A stretch of DNA of 64,000 bases from Lentinus brumalis (taxonomy: Eukaryota; Basidiomycota; Agaricomycetes; Polyporales; Polyporaceae). The stretch is taken from NCBI GenBank assembly GCA_001792895.1, contig MARA01000051.1, forward strand, positions 124,001-188,000, in the 5' to 3' direction. Shown in pieces: positions 31,583 to 43,136 of this stretch. The first letter of the stretch is position 1, and every line of letters starts with the position of its first letter. Under the pieces are notes generated by a model. The model was not told where the DNA came from and searched no databases. It saw only the letters and a program-made list of their open reading frames with translations. Position numbers and translations under genes: made by a program.

Positions 31583-34500
31583 ATGGCGAAGGGCAAGTTC
31601 AAACGACTCCGCCGCGTCCTCGCTTCCCTCCGCGGCATGGTCAAGCGCTGCAAGGATACCCGTGCAGGCACTCGGTACACATTCAGCGACGACAGCGACG
31701 ACGACAAGGTAACATCGAAGAGAGCCCCGGAGGTCGACAAGCATCGCCACGTCGACTATTGTTATGACTCCTCACGGCCCAGGGTGAGAGTCTCGCATCT
31801 CGAACTCCCGCGCGATGTTCCCAAGCGTCGCCGTGCCTCCTCTGCCCCCCCCACCCCCGATGTTTCGCCCGCAGCCCTGCTCGATGAGCGCGAGATGCTC
31901 TCTACGTATCAGGACGGCATCGACCACCACTATCAGCAAGATATGTTTGCGAATTATGGCCAGGAGCGACCCCCTCGTCGCCGCACAGCTGGGGTAAGTG
32001 TCTCGAGGCTTCGAGCTGCTCGTGCTGACCCTCTTGTTGACTCATTTCATCACAGGACCGTCCGCTGTTGACATGGATGCGCCACATCAACGAGTACCTC
32101 GGTGAGCTACTGCGACTTGAGGGTCGTGGTAACCATCGGAGGGACACGTGTCTGCGCTGCAAGACTGGCGCCACCGCGAAGTATCGCTGCGACGATTGTA
32201 GTGATTGTGCGCTGTATTGTGCCGACTGCATCACAGCCTCACATGCATCGCACCCATTGCATCGCATCCAGGTGCGTCCCTACGTGGAGACCTCTTGTTT
32301 CACCAACTGACATTCGAACTAGATATGGAACGATCAGGGCTTCTTCGAGCGCGTCTCTCTCAAGTCCCTGGGGCTGCGGATTCAGCTCGGCCACGAACCC
32401 GGCGACCGATGCTACAACCCCAAGCGTGCGTTCGGCGACGACTTTGTCGTCATCGACATCACCGGTATTCATGAGGTCGCGGTTGACTTCTGCGACTGTC
32501 AGAGTGCCCTCGCCCATGCCACGCAACTCCTCCGCACCCGATGGTACCCGGCCACGTATACCGATCCGAAGACTGCCGCTACGTTCCGACTGATGGAACA
32601 CTTCCATGTCCTGTCCACGCAGTCGAAGGTATCTGGCTGGGAGTTCTACGCCTCCTTGTCACGACGTACTGAGAACACTGGGACTGCACGCATGAAGGTT
32701 CGTTTTGCAGCCATACCCCATATCACAGCTGATCGCTGACGTGTATCTTGCAGGATCGTTACCCTTCCTTTATGCTGATGGCTCGGCAATGGCGTCACCT
32801 GAAAATGATGAAGCGCGGTGGACGCGGCCATGACCCCGCGGGCGTCGCTGCCACGCAACCGGGGTCATGTGCGGTGGAGTGCCCTGCATGTCCTCAACCG
32901 GGCAAGAACCTCCCGGATGGCTGGGAGAACGCTCCCGCGTGGAAACGGTACGTCTCAGTCTCGCATCTCCATGCGCATGGATTGCTGATGACGTTTCTTA
33001 GATGGGTGTACCAGCTGTTTCTATCGATAGACGCAAACTTCCGACTCAAACGCAGAAAAGTCTCGACGCACGCGAACGACCCCGGGCTCAACCGGGGTTG
33101 TGCGTATGTTGTCGAAGGTGTGGCATACCGCGCGTTCTTGAAGGCCACCGGTAACATGCCCACCGAGAAGCATGCGCATTGCAACAACCACAATGCGGTC
33201 AAGCTGGCAAACCTCAAGGATGGAGCTGTCCTCTCCGCAACCGGTGTCGGAGCTGTGGACTGCGCGCGTCACGGCATGCGTCGCCCATGCTCGATCGGCG
33301 ATCTTCAGAAGGGCGAAAGGCAAGTTCGTTCCCCGATGATTCAAGTCGCAGCATGCTGACCAACTCTCGCAGATACGCTAACATGGACTACCTGCTCAAC
33401 AGCACCCTCAAGCACACTCGTTGCACGCAGGTCTGCTGCTGCTACGACATTGCCTGCCAGTTCTGTGTGAACTTACAGACACGCTTCGTTACGTATGGCT
33501 ACATGACTCTTGGCTGCAGGTCCTTGCGCTGGGCGATTCCAAAATTCCACATCGCCGCTCATCGAGAGCACTGTCGAGGGCAATTCTCACTTCATTACCT
33601 GCCCTTCTGCGCGCGCGTCGACGGCGAGGCCATCGAGCGCAACTGGTCTGAGTCTAACGCCATGGCCTCGTCGACGAAGGAGATGGGCCCTGGTTCTCGT
33701 GAAGACCATCTCGATGACGCCTTCGGTGACCACAACTGGCTCAAGATCACTAAGCTTCGTAAGTGAATCCGATCTCTGCAGCTCGATCACCATGGCTAAT
33801 GACATGCGCAGCTGGGGTATTGCTTGGCAAAATCAAGAAGGCCGTGGTCCAGCGCGACCTTCATGCGACCATGTTCAAGCAGTACTCTGAGGCCCTGCCG
33901 ATCGACGCGGTGACTCGCTGGACTGCCGAAGTCGAGGCCTGGGAGGAGGACTCCGCGCAGCCGAACCCCTTCCTCGTCACGCGCCCGAGTAAGTCCACCT
34001 TGACTCTCGCCCTCTGCGCTGCTCACGACTGTATTCAGACATCTCTGAGAATGCCATTCGCAAGAAGCTCCTAGAAGAAGATGCCGAGGCACTGCGTCTT
34101 GGCAAGGACCCCATCCTGCACGAGGAGTTCTCCACCAGCACGATGATCTCCGCGGGGATCGATCTCGAGGACCGACAGTAAGTCGTATTCCAACGCTATC
34201 TTTGGCATTGACTGATCATCGTCATAGGCGCGAGCATGCCGCTGAGCTGGCAGGGCTGCACACCCATGCTACGGACAACGCGCGCGCCAAGCTCCTCGAG
34301 CGCGAGAACATCCTGTACCGCAAGCTCGACGGGTGGTTCAAGATCCAGCAGCTCTTCCTCCCCGGCGTACACGCGCGTCGTGTCCAGCTCATGTCTACTG
34401 CGACGACCAAGCAGCCCCACAAGATCCCCCTCCTGCTTCCCAGCACTGCCTTCCAATACCTTGACTGTCCTCTGAAGCTCCTCGACCAGGAGTGGGAGCT

Positions 34501-35585
34501 TTGCCACGGGCAGGCCCATGACGCCCTTGCCACCATCCGCACGCACCTGGAGCTACGGTGCCATCTTTACAAGATCAAAGACCGTTGGGTGCGCGGTCAG
34601 GGCATGCAGACTCGCGCGATGAACTCGATTGCCGCTGTCCAGTACAAGATTGACATGGCAGCTGCTCGATACCGTGCCGCGTACAACGCTCTATCTGCGC
34701 TCTCGCCTAGACTGCGTAAGGACCGCGATGGGTGGCGCGCGCTGCTCAGGCCCCTCCAGGATGGTGACCTGCGGCACATCAGCGAAGATCCTGAGGGAAC
34801 GGAAGGCACACGCACTGTGTCGTGGCTCTGGATGGCATGCCCATCTGCGGAGGACGCTGCGAACGCTGGCGCGAAGGCCGAGGACAGCCTGCAGGAGTGT
34901 GAGTCGTACTCGATGCTGCCGACTTAATATGCCGCTGATGTTTGTCTAACCCATAGCGCTGCGCGTTGAATGGTGCAAGGCTCGCGCGCGTTCGCACCGC
35001 TGGCGTGAGGAGGTCCAGTTGCTGTTGGAGGAGATGCGCAGGGTGCCTCAGTTCCACGAGTGGACGGCGCAGGAGTGGGAGCGGAGGAGTGATCAGAATT
35101 TCCAGGGTCGTGAGGAGTACTTGGAAGGTGCGCGCGCATATGCTCTCCAGCAGGCTTCTATACGGCGCAAGATGAAGAACTTCTGCCTACATGTGTGGAG
35201 ATATGTTGGCGTCTGGGTTACCCTGGGAGAGACGGCCGGCAGTGCCCTCCTGGAGGACGAGCTCACCCCTGAGCCTGACCCCGACGTTCTCCCCGACCTC
35301 GACAACTTGTCCCTCACCGACACTGCGCCTGAGGCCGCCGCCAATCTCGCTGAGGTCGCCTCTCTTGCACCATCTTCTATCGTCAACGCTATGAGCATAG
35401 CGTCGCGCAGCTCTGATGCCCTCCCCGACCTCGCCACCCTTCCATCATCTTCCGTAGCCGACACTGCGAGCCTGGCTTTGCGCAGCTCTGACATCCTTCC
35501 CGACCTCGCTACCCTTGCATCATCATCCCAAGACACAGCCAGTGTTCGTTCGCGCGACTCAGACAGTCTCCCTCCTCTGGTCTAA
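31583..35585 (+). CDS. KDZ-family transposase (intact)
   Basis: Transposase of the Kyakuja-Dileera-Zisupton class, which cuts and pastes DNA with an RNase H-fold catalytic domain. Ten exons (31583-31993, 32056-32271, 32323-32697, 32754-32947, 33002-33319, 33373-33758, 33812-33988, 34039-34177, 34228-34898, 34957-35585) sum to 3516 bases, exactly 1171 residues plus stop. A basic N-terminus (MAKGKFKRLRRVLASLRGMV) precedes the CxC cluster typical of these proteins (CLRCKTGATAKYRCDDC onward, near 32150-32260). Catalytic-core landmarks are CCYDIACQF (Asp), AIPKFHIAAHREHC and RVDGEAIERNWS (Glu). The C-terminal half is helical, and the last 100 residues hold Ser/Asp repeats of the form SSDxLPDLATL. 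The intron 33320-33372 is GC-AG. No stop or frameshift was found. Confidence 0.9.
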
Positions 35586-37082
35586 GAGTACAATCTTCGT
35601 ACATGTAGTATGTGTTCTTCCCTTGTGTCCGTACCGTTTGCACTCTTGTAACTATGATATTGTCGTCTATTCACCCATACGTCTGCGTCACACACGTATG
35701 TCTACTGTGCGCCAGTCTGCTGGACTTAGCGTGCTCCGTACGCCGTGGGAATTCCGACCACGAGAGTCGCCCATGAACGTGTCGCGCGCGCGACATACTT
35801 CAAGACTTCTGCGACCACTTATTGCATCCCTCCACATTCTGATCAGCTGCTGGATCTATGTCAGGACCGTTTATGAGCAATCTGTGCTCTCTGTGCATCG
35901 TAAGTGCTGTAGTTACCCTTTAAAGGCAGTCTCCATCGCACACGCGCCTGACCACCTGCCACTGCAAGTCCTGCATCCCAAATTGGAAGGGTTTCTGCCG
36001 TGCAGCCACTTTGGCAAGCCTGGCGAGCAGTCGCGGTATGTAGTATAGTCCCCCGCAAGATGTACAGGTAAGCAATCACTGCATAAAGCTGGGCCAGTGA
36101 GGCGTGTATAAGACATGTCCAAAAGGTCACAGTCATGCTACAGCAGCCGCAATTGAGGGCCGCGCAATGAGTGCCGGCTGCGTCCCGCGCCGCATCCAAG
36201 TAGGACCTGAGGCACAGGCGCGACGGGACACAAGACTACCGTCCATTGGCGAGAAACGCGGGCTCGCGGGCCCGCCGAAGAACGCGCTAAGGCGCTGGCG
36301 TGCGGAGCCCCATCCGCTGCGATAGTGCGCAAGCTATATAGCCGGATGGTTATTAGCAGGATCCTGCACGGAACGCATACGCGCGGGGGCCACGCCGCGA
36401 GCAGCAGCCACACCGCGAGCCACCGCGAGCAGCAGCCACGCCGCGAGCCCCCGCATGCAGCAGCCGCGCCGCGAGCCTGCGCGCGCAGCGCATGACGCGG
36501 CGACTGGCGGCGAGGCTGCGTAGGCCGCTCGTCCTCGTTCTGCTGTAGCTTGCGATGGTATCGCCCAACCCTTCACTTGCATCAGGTCGCGCCGAGCCCG
36601 AGTACAGGAGGAGCACGAGGGAGAGCTCGCGGGGCGGGGCGGGCAGCGGTGGGAGGTGCTGTATGAGCGCGGGAGGCGCTGTATGAGCACCCTCCAGAAG
36701 TAGAAGGTCCATAAGTGGGGTATGCGCAGAAATTCAACCTTCATGGCGGAGGTCGAATACTGCCCCAGATGGGGAGGATTCATGCATGCCCAGATCGGAA
36801 TGATAGGCGTATGTTGCAGAGCATGGAGGAACATACAGGAATGGACAAGGCGGGCGAGGGAGGGCAGGGCGCGCATGAATATACCAGGAAGGCAGCGCTA
36901 GGGAATCGCTGCAGTAACTAGAGAGCCGTGTTATATCTACCAATCGGTAGGGAGAGACGGTAATACATCGCGGGTTGTCACTAACTACGGAGGGTGATAT
37001 ATCACTCTGCCAGGGACTGGTGCCTGCAGCCCCGGAGTTGAACACGTCGTCTCTGCGCGAACGTGATCAGCTACATGCCGAG
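35586..37082. other. no gene; GC-rich tandem repeats near 36388-36480
   Basis: 36388-36480 repeats units of the type CCGCGAGCAGCAGCCAC several times with variation. A 22-bp direct repeat containing GGCGCTGTATGAGC or GGTGCTGTATGAGC lies near 36652-36692. No gene recognised. Confidence 0.5.
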
Positions 37083-38345
37083 CGACATCGGACGATCACT
37101 CACAGGACAAGGGTGTCGCCTTCCATGGAGACGTCTCCGAGGTGGTGTTCAGCCTTCGGTATAGTTTCTCCGCGCTCCGAGTCGTGTTCCTTCCCAGACC
37201 AGTCGGATGCGACATCAGGGCTTCCCAGACGCGTCCCGCTGTCGTCTTCGACCAAGAGGAGATCTTGCCACCCACTGCTCATGTATGCGGACACAGCATC
37301 GTACGGGTGGTCTAGTGTTCCCAGCCGTAAGCTTGAGCCAAGCCGAGAGGTCAGCATAGACTCACCCTCGATAAGATACGACGAGATTGGGAGGCGGAAT
37401 TGCGCGCGGACCACCTCAGATACCCACGACCAGTGGAAAACCTGAATACGCCGTGAGCGCAGATCCATGATGTACGAGCTCGAGGATGTAAAACGCACCG
37501 CAATCGACCGGTTGTAGAGGCTGTCGTAGAAAAACTCCAGTCAGAACAGAATCGCTATTCGTCTCAAGTCCGAAATATCGTACTTGCGGAACCACGGATC
37601 GTCGCTACCATCGCAGAAAACGTGCGTCGCATGGATATTTTCGCGCTGCATTTTCGCAACTTCACCTCCGTTTTCAGCTACAGATGCGGTCAACATAGCT
37701 CTGCATAGACAAAGTCAGCATACTCACTCCATTCTCGTCGAACGACGGAGGGCACCCGGGGGCTGAAGCAAGCTGTTGGCAGGCGCATATAGTCACGTCA
37801 CTGACCAAAAACAAGTGCAGGTGGCACTTACCACTGCCTACAAATAACGGCATCTATGTGCTGAACGATGACGTGAGTGCTGGAATGTCCGTGATGGTGG
37901 TGGGTGGTGGGTTGTGGAAGAGCTCCAGTGTCAGACGCGCGCGCCTACGCTCGGACTACTCGAGCTCGTGAACAGTAGATGAGCACGATGCTCTCCTCGA
38001 CCGAGACCACTGCCCTGAAGTTAGGAAGTACTGCAAACTTGGTCATGATGAGAAATATCCGAATGTGAGAGTACGTGGACGGCTGGCACAAATCAGATCG
38101 AAGTGGTGACTCTCAGATACGTCCACTCGCTCAGCGGAAGCTTCGCGTCGTTGAGCACGAGCCATATATCGTTGACCGGTCCATTCAGTGCCCTCACAGT
38201 AGTTCTCGCCCGCGAGAGCCTTAACCTCAGCGCTGGTATACAGTATGCAACAATTCGGTCTCCGGCCGAGCTTGATGTAAGAGCCTCAGCGACCACATCC
38301 GTCGCGAAGGGCAGACGGACAAAAATCCTCGAGAAACACTAGATC
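37083..38345 (-). pseudogene. unrecognised multi-exon gene or relic
   Basis: Minus-strand segments look like exons: one at about 38120-38290 (ALNGPVNDIWLVLNDAKL), one at about 37570-37700 (MLTASVAENGGEVAKMQREN onward to YDISDLR), and one at about 37083-37500 (IMDLRSRRIQVFHWSWVSEV, ending GDVSMEGDTLVL). They are compatible in order but I could not fix all joins. I do not recognise the family; tryptophan-rich segments of this kind occur in fungal F-box proteins. Treat it as a degraded or poorly resolved gene. Confidence 0.35.
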
Positions 38346-38565
38346 TGCGGCCTTGGTTAGATCTAGACGCGACACTGATATGTGCACATAAGTCGCACGA
38401 ATATATGGGTTCAGACCTTGTGTCGGTAGACCAGAAGCGTCAGAGCGGGGAAAGGCGGCGTAGTGCTTACCTCCGATGTCATGCTCTATGATTGGAGCAT
38501 ATCACATACTGGTTCAGCGGCGGGACGTGCACTTGGTGCATGTCTACTACTGGGCAGCTATGTGT

Positions 38566-38787
38566 CTACCAGTCCAGAAAGCTTCGCAGGGATAGGTCGA
38601 GTATGTCCGAGCTACCGCAGCTGGGCGTAGGCGAGATTTTACCACCCTTGACCGAGGCGCTGTCCAGGGCCCGTAGAGCGTCGAAAACATCCATAGCACT
38701 AGTAGTGGTGACGCCAGAGACGAGCGGGGGAAAGCGCCGTCCTACACCGGCGACATGCTTTCGTGAAGAACGGGCCTGGAAGGCCAC
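38566..38787 (-). pseudogene. fragment of an unrecognised family
   Basis: Open for 73 residues (MDVFDALRALDSASVKGG, then SPTPSCGSSDILDLSLRSF). It matches the relic at 24236-24420 in both halves, so the two derive from one family dispersed in this genome. No function assigned. Confidence 0.35.
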
Positions 38788-39385
38788 TCACATGACAAGG
38801 ATCCACCTTCGATAGACCTCTCCGAGTCCTCCTGCGATGCCCGGCGCGGAACGCGTCGTTCGTTCCTTCGGAGTTCGATGGGCCTACCTGAGAAGTTACA
38901 GTGCGGGGTCGGTGTGCGATTTTCTGCACGACAAGTCGGACGCTTCCCATAGTACGCGTCGCGGTCTTCTTCCACTACCATGCGCGGCGGGTGCTCGACT
39001 GGAAACAAGCTGTACGCGTATACAGTCAGTATAGACCACCACAAGCGCGATAGAAGTATGTCGACCGTTGCCCGTGAATTGCAAAGTCATTGAGTTCGGA
39101 TTGGGTTAGGATATCGTCCCACTCGGTGCGTGGGCTAGCCGGTAGCAAGCACAGATACTGAGGCAGATGACGGTCGGAAACATACAGGTCGCTCTGGCAC
39201 ATTTGCTTCGGAGAAGACGTCGGAGATCGTGCTAAAGCCGCCTAATTGTACCTGCGCCCGCGCCGCTTGAATCAGGTGAATATACTGCGCGAGACGCGTG
39301 CAGCGAAGTCGTGCGGTCTCATAATCAATCCACGTCCTCGACGCTGGCAACAGCGCCGAGAACACCTTGTTCATCATCCACCACG
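38788..39385. other. no confident gene
   Basis: A minus-strand frame through about 38742-39044 is open but lacks motifs. The promoter of the TMEM19-like gene must lie at the right end. Confidence 0.4.
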
Positions 39386-40486
39386 ATGCGCTACGTTCCG
39401 CTCATCCTGGCAGTCTTGTTGTCCGCTCATGGCCTTCGGAAACGCTCACTCTCTCCCTCTGGCGCGGCGGCAGCATTCGCTGTCGGATACACCATGATGG
39501 CCGTCCCGCTCGTCGCCTTCGGAGTCGCCCTCATCGTGTTCTATCTTACAGGGTCGCGCGCGACGAAGGTCGGGAAGGCGCTGAAGACGAAGCTGGAGGA
39601 GGGACACCAGGACGCGGGGTACCGGAACGCGACACAGGTACTTTGCAACTCCTTCTCTGCTGCTGTCGCCGCCTTGCTCTGGAGCGCGCTGTACGAGCCT
39701 GGGTCGTGGGCAGCGGAGCTGTTTACCTGGGCGAACGTGAGTCTGGGCAAGCAAGTGGCATACGATCTGAGCGGGTGGTGCCCGCTCACGCCGCCTCCCG
39801 CGGCGTCATGGAGTCGAGCTTTGCTGTTCGTGACCTTGGGGTGAGTCGGACAGTCCACTGCATGAGTACATCTCAAGATGCCCGTCGCAGACACTTCGCC
39901 TGCTGTTTAGGGGATACGCTCGCGTCGGAGCTCGGGATCCTGTCCCGCTCTCGGCCTATCCTCATCACCACCCTCAAGCCGGTACCTCCGGGAACGAACG
40001 GAGCTATGTCTGTCATGGGCACCGTGTCCTCTCTTGCAGGCGGACTGCTCATGGGCCTGACTATTGCCGCGTCTCTCGTCTGGCAGAGTACGGCGTGTCG
40101 CGCACAGTGGCTAGACATCGTGTCCTCGCTCGCGCTTTGGGGAACATTTGCAGGCGGCTTGGGCTCTCTGGTGGGTCTTTCACGCACATAAGTACCCTCT
40201 CAGACGCTGACGACGGAGTGCGTTTAGATCGATTCGTTCCTAGGCGCGACGCTCCAGCGCACGCTCTACCTGAACTCGACCAACCGCATAGTGACGGACG
40301 AGGGCGGCGCGCCGCCGCCCGGCGCGGAGGTCAAGGTCATCAGCGGTGTGGACATCCTCACGAATAACCAGGTGAGTAACCCCTTCACGCTGTCACGCGC
40401 TGTCTTGTTCGTCAGTAAACGGTGGTCACTAGGTGAACCTGGTGTCATCTATCGCGACCGCACTCTTGCTCGGAGCAGCAGCTTGA
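39386..40486 (+). CDS. TMEM19: TMEM19/DUF92 integral membrane protein
   Basis: Four exons (39386-39840, 39891-40170, 40228-40371, 40433-40486) give 310 residues in frame. The N-terminus MRYVPLILAVLLSAHGLRKR begins the first membrane segment. Further hydrophobic segments lie at about residues 35-55, 90-105 and 140-150, followed by several more. The family signature HFACCLGDTLASELG spans the join at 39891, and VPPGTNGAMSVMGTVSSLAGG follows it. The plant relative VTE6 is a phytyl-phosphate kinase, and the family is related to CTP-dependent polyprenol/dolichol-type kinases. The substrate in fungi is not established. Membrane location is clear from the sequence. Confidence 0.9.
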
Positions 40487-41037
40487 ATATATGTATGCGA
40501 CATTCTCCGACAACGCCTTTGGCGCTGGAACACAGGGTATGCGTCGGACCGTCTCTTCGTCGCAGGATGATCAGCGGCCGCCGAATGTGCTCTGCATCAC
40601 GAGTAACTACCCACATCCTGGCCCTCTCGTATTCCGTGAATATCACACCTAGAATGTCCAGCCGCAAGCACAATGTACGGTGATGCTGTCGACGCATTTC
40701 TCGATGGCGTTCTCTTACTCGAACCGGACGGGACCAAGATTCATCACGGTAGAAGTTGTTGAGTCTCCTCTGTTCTCGAACTCCCAGATTTGACGGACCA
40801 AACAAGGCGAAAGAGCCTGGCTGTACGAGACCCAGGTCGGAAGGGGATAATCGCGGATTGCGTCGACTCACCGAAGCTCAGGCCTGCGAAGCGTCTCTCT
40901 GGGGTTGACACCTTTTACGAGTCTTCCTCTCAGGAGGGTCATCGCTCCAATGACCTCGCGGAACCATACATATTCGTCGTGGAGTTCGAAGTGACATGGC
41001 GAGGTCGAGTAATACTACGAGTACAACAGCCTGGGCA
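40487..41037 (-). other. exon-like pieces, unresolved
   Basis: The minus strand at about 40870-41030 reads HFELHDEYVWFREVIGAMTL and ends at a GTGAGT donor. A possible acceptor lies near 40770, followed by RRLNNFYRDESWSRP. I cannot identify a family or a start. It may be the tail of a degraded gene. Confidence 0.3.
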
Positions 41038-42782
41038 TCACAGCTTAGGCACTGTTGGTAACTTGCGTTTGCCGGCTGCAAGGTTTACGGTTCCAGCGAC
41101 GGCGGCCAGTCGCGCTCGATAGTTGCGCAAGTCTGCGTCGTCTATCCCGAACCGTTGGCTGAACGTCGAGCGGCGGCCGTCGTTGAGGTACAGGTAAGAG
41201 AACGCATCCAATCGCAGGCCCCGAGTTGCGTAGAACGCAATCGCGCACACCACATCTTCCAACTCGCGCGGCTCCGGGTCGCGGGATCCCAACTCGAGTC
41301 TCCGCAGCTCAACCAGAATGTCTGGTTCAACTCTGTCGAGTCCGACCAATAACGATTGCTGGTGCGGTCCATGCACCGTGAGGTCGCGCAAATGCCGGAA
41401 TGTGTTCATGATCCAGAGGACATTGTCTTCGGAGAGGGGAGCGGAGGAGCGATAGCAGTGTACAGTCAATGTGGTGATGACTGACGACTCGAGGATCCTA
41501 GCGATATTGAAGAACGCGTCGGCCACGCGCCACTTCCTACCCTTCCTTGCGGGTACGGATATGTACAGTCCCTCGACGCCCTTGGCGAGCCCGCGCAGGT
41601 AGCAGACCTGGCCGCGATCTGTCGTACAGATCGAAGACCTGATGCACAGCTCGGCTTCATCGAGCGAGGGTAACATGGGCAGAAACGACAAGTCGGGCGG
41701 CAGCGCTTTCGCAGTGCTGGGGTCTTGCTCCTCGTCCTGCTGAACTTCGTAGCAAAGCCGGGTAGTCGCGGGAATAGAGATGCACTTCATGAGTAACATA
41801 TGGACGTGGGGTGTCCCGTCGACGATGGTGAGTGCACGTAGATGCGGCATGTGCACCATCGTCCCGAATTCATCTTCGAGGGTCGGAAGCGCTCCAGAGA
41901 ATCTGAGGACCTCTAGCATCGGACACTCCTGCATGATCTTCAACACCTCTTGGACGTTGTTCGCTCTACAACATGTCAGGACCGTCCCGCTCCCACTTCC
42001 GTGATTTGGGTCGCAAACGAGGGAAGCGGAGGAGCCGACGGATAGTATCCGGATGCATGGGCTCACGAAGCGTCGAGCGATCGAGGCGCAATTCGTCTCC
42101 AGTGCAGATAGCCGAGGGAATTGGGAGGATGAGGTAGGGGGGATCGTCCACCTGTGAACCTCACCCCTGGTACACCAGATGGATAGCGTGTCAAGATTGG
42201 GGAGAGATACACGGTTGAACGAATCCAGTGCGCTTCCCGAAGGCACAAACAGACATATAGACGATAGGCGGGACAGGTCGCCCACCGTCCCCCGCTCGCC
42301 CAACGCAGCTGTAAAGCTAGCAACAAGCCCAATCCGAAAGCGGAAAGGCGATGAGTTCCGCACCATGTCGGATACCACCGGGCCATGGCGCTCGTCGGTC
42401 GAGGTGAGTGTTCCACCGGCCAAGGGATCCAATAGGCACACCCAGAACTCGGGGGTGTTACGTAGAAGGGAGCGCCAGAGCCGACAGACGTGAGCGATCC
42501 TGATACATTGACGATCGGTCGGCTGAAAGCAGCGAAAGACGTGCATGAGGACCTCGGGGGTAGTGTCGCATTGATGGTCGCTCCAGCATTGCGAATGGAG
42601 CCCAGTTCACGGAGGCACGCCTCGAGCTCCTCGATCTTGACACGATATTCCCCCTCAACCGTCGGGACCAATTCCTGGACTTGCGCCGGGGTCAACCCGG
42701 CGAAGCGGGTACGGACTCTCTCTTGTACGGTAGGGTGATACGTTCCCGCATCCTGGTGAATGGCAGAGGAGTCCGAGTCCAT
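41038..42782 (-). pseudogene. F-box/leucine-rich-like protein, copy A, N-terminal frameshift
   Basis: Basidiomycete F-box-type protein, expected to act as a substrate adaptor of an SCF ubiquitin ligase. ATG 42782 starts MDSDSSAIHQDAGTYH. A coiled-coil-like stretch (EYRVKIEELEACLRELGSI) leads into the F-box. The usual ATLPPEVLMHVF cannot be read: after ATLPP the frame goes to RSSCTSF, while the correct continuation MHVFRCFQPTDRQCIRIAHVC is in another frame. Copy B has one extra base at this place, so copy A has lost one base in or beside a run of five G (42556-42560). The remaining 502 residues are open and contain LRALTIVDG and LRHLDLTVHG-like repeats, ending KLPTVPKL at 41038. It could still be translated from the internal Met of MHVF. 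Confidence 0.75.
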
Positions 42783-43136
42783 GACCGCCGTGTACTGCGA
42801 TATATCAGAGATGAGTGCACCCTCCTAGCAGCTTCAGCCATGAACTTACCTCGAGAATGGCGTATGAGGTCGGTGTACGTCGGTGGTATACACCCGAGAA
42901 GTACTATCGACGTCTCGACACCGGCCGCCTCGCTGGCAGGGGCCTCGCACGAGCCACGTGGGCGAACGCACATCCACATTCAGTCGTTCTACTACAGTAT
43001 TTGCACGACGCTCCTTCCCGACTACTTCGGCAGACTCATCGGAGACCTCCCGACACGTTCTTCTGGTTCCGTGCGTGATGTACGATTTGTAATGTTCCAT
43101 CACTATCGGCTGCAATCCTACATGTAGAAGTCCATA
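42783..43136. other. intergenic between the F-box copies
   Basis: No gene seen; holds the copy A promoter. Confidence 0.45.

Larger units (their letters stand above)
25846..35585. mobile_element. KDZ-type DNA transposon region (gene-bearing core)
   Basis: Four genes are grouped here: a KDZ transposase, and three accessory genes of types that are repeatedly found near such elements in mushrooms. The coordinates are those of the outermost genes. I searched the flanks 25450-25840 and 35590-36060 by eye and found no matching inverted repeats or target duplication, so the true ends are unknown. The transposase frame is intact over ten exons, so the element may be young or still active. Confidence 0.6.

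Noticed and set aside
36388..36480. A CRISPR-like repeat array
   Set aside because: The units are contiguous, variable and lack spacers; it is an ordinary GC-rich minisatellite in a eukaryotic genome.
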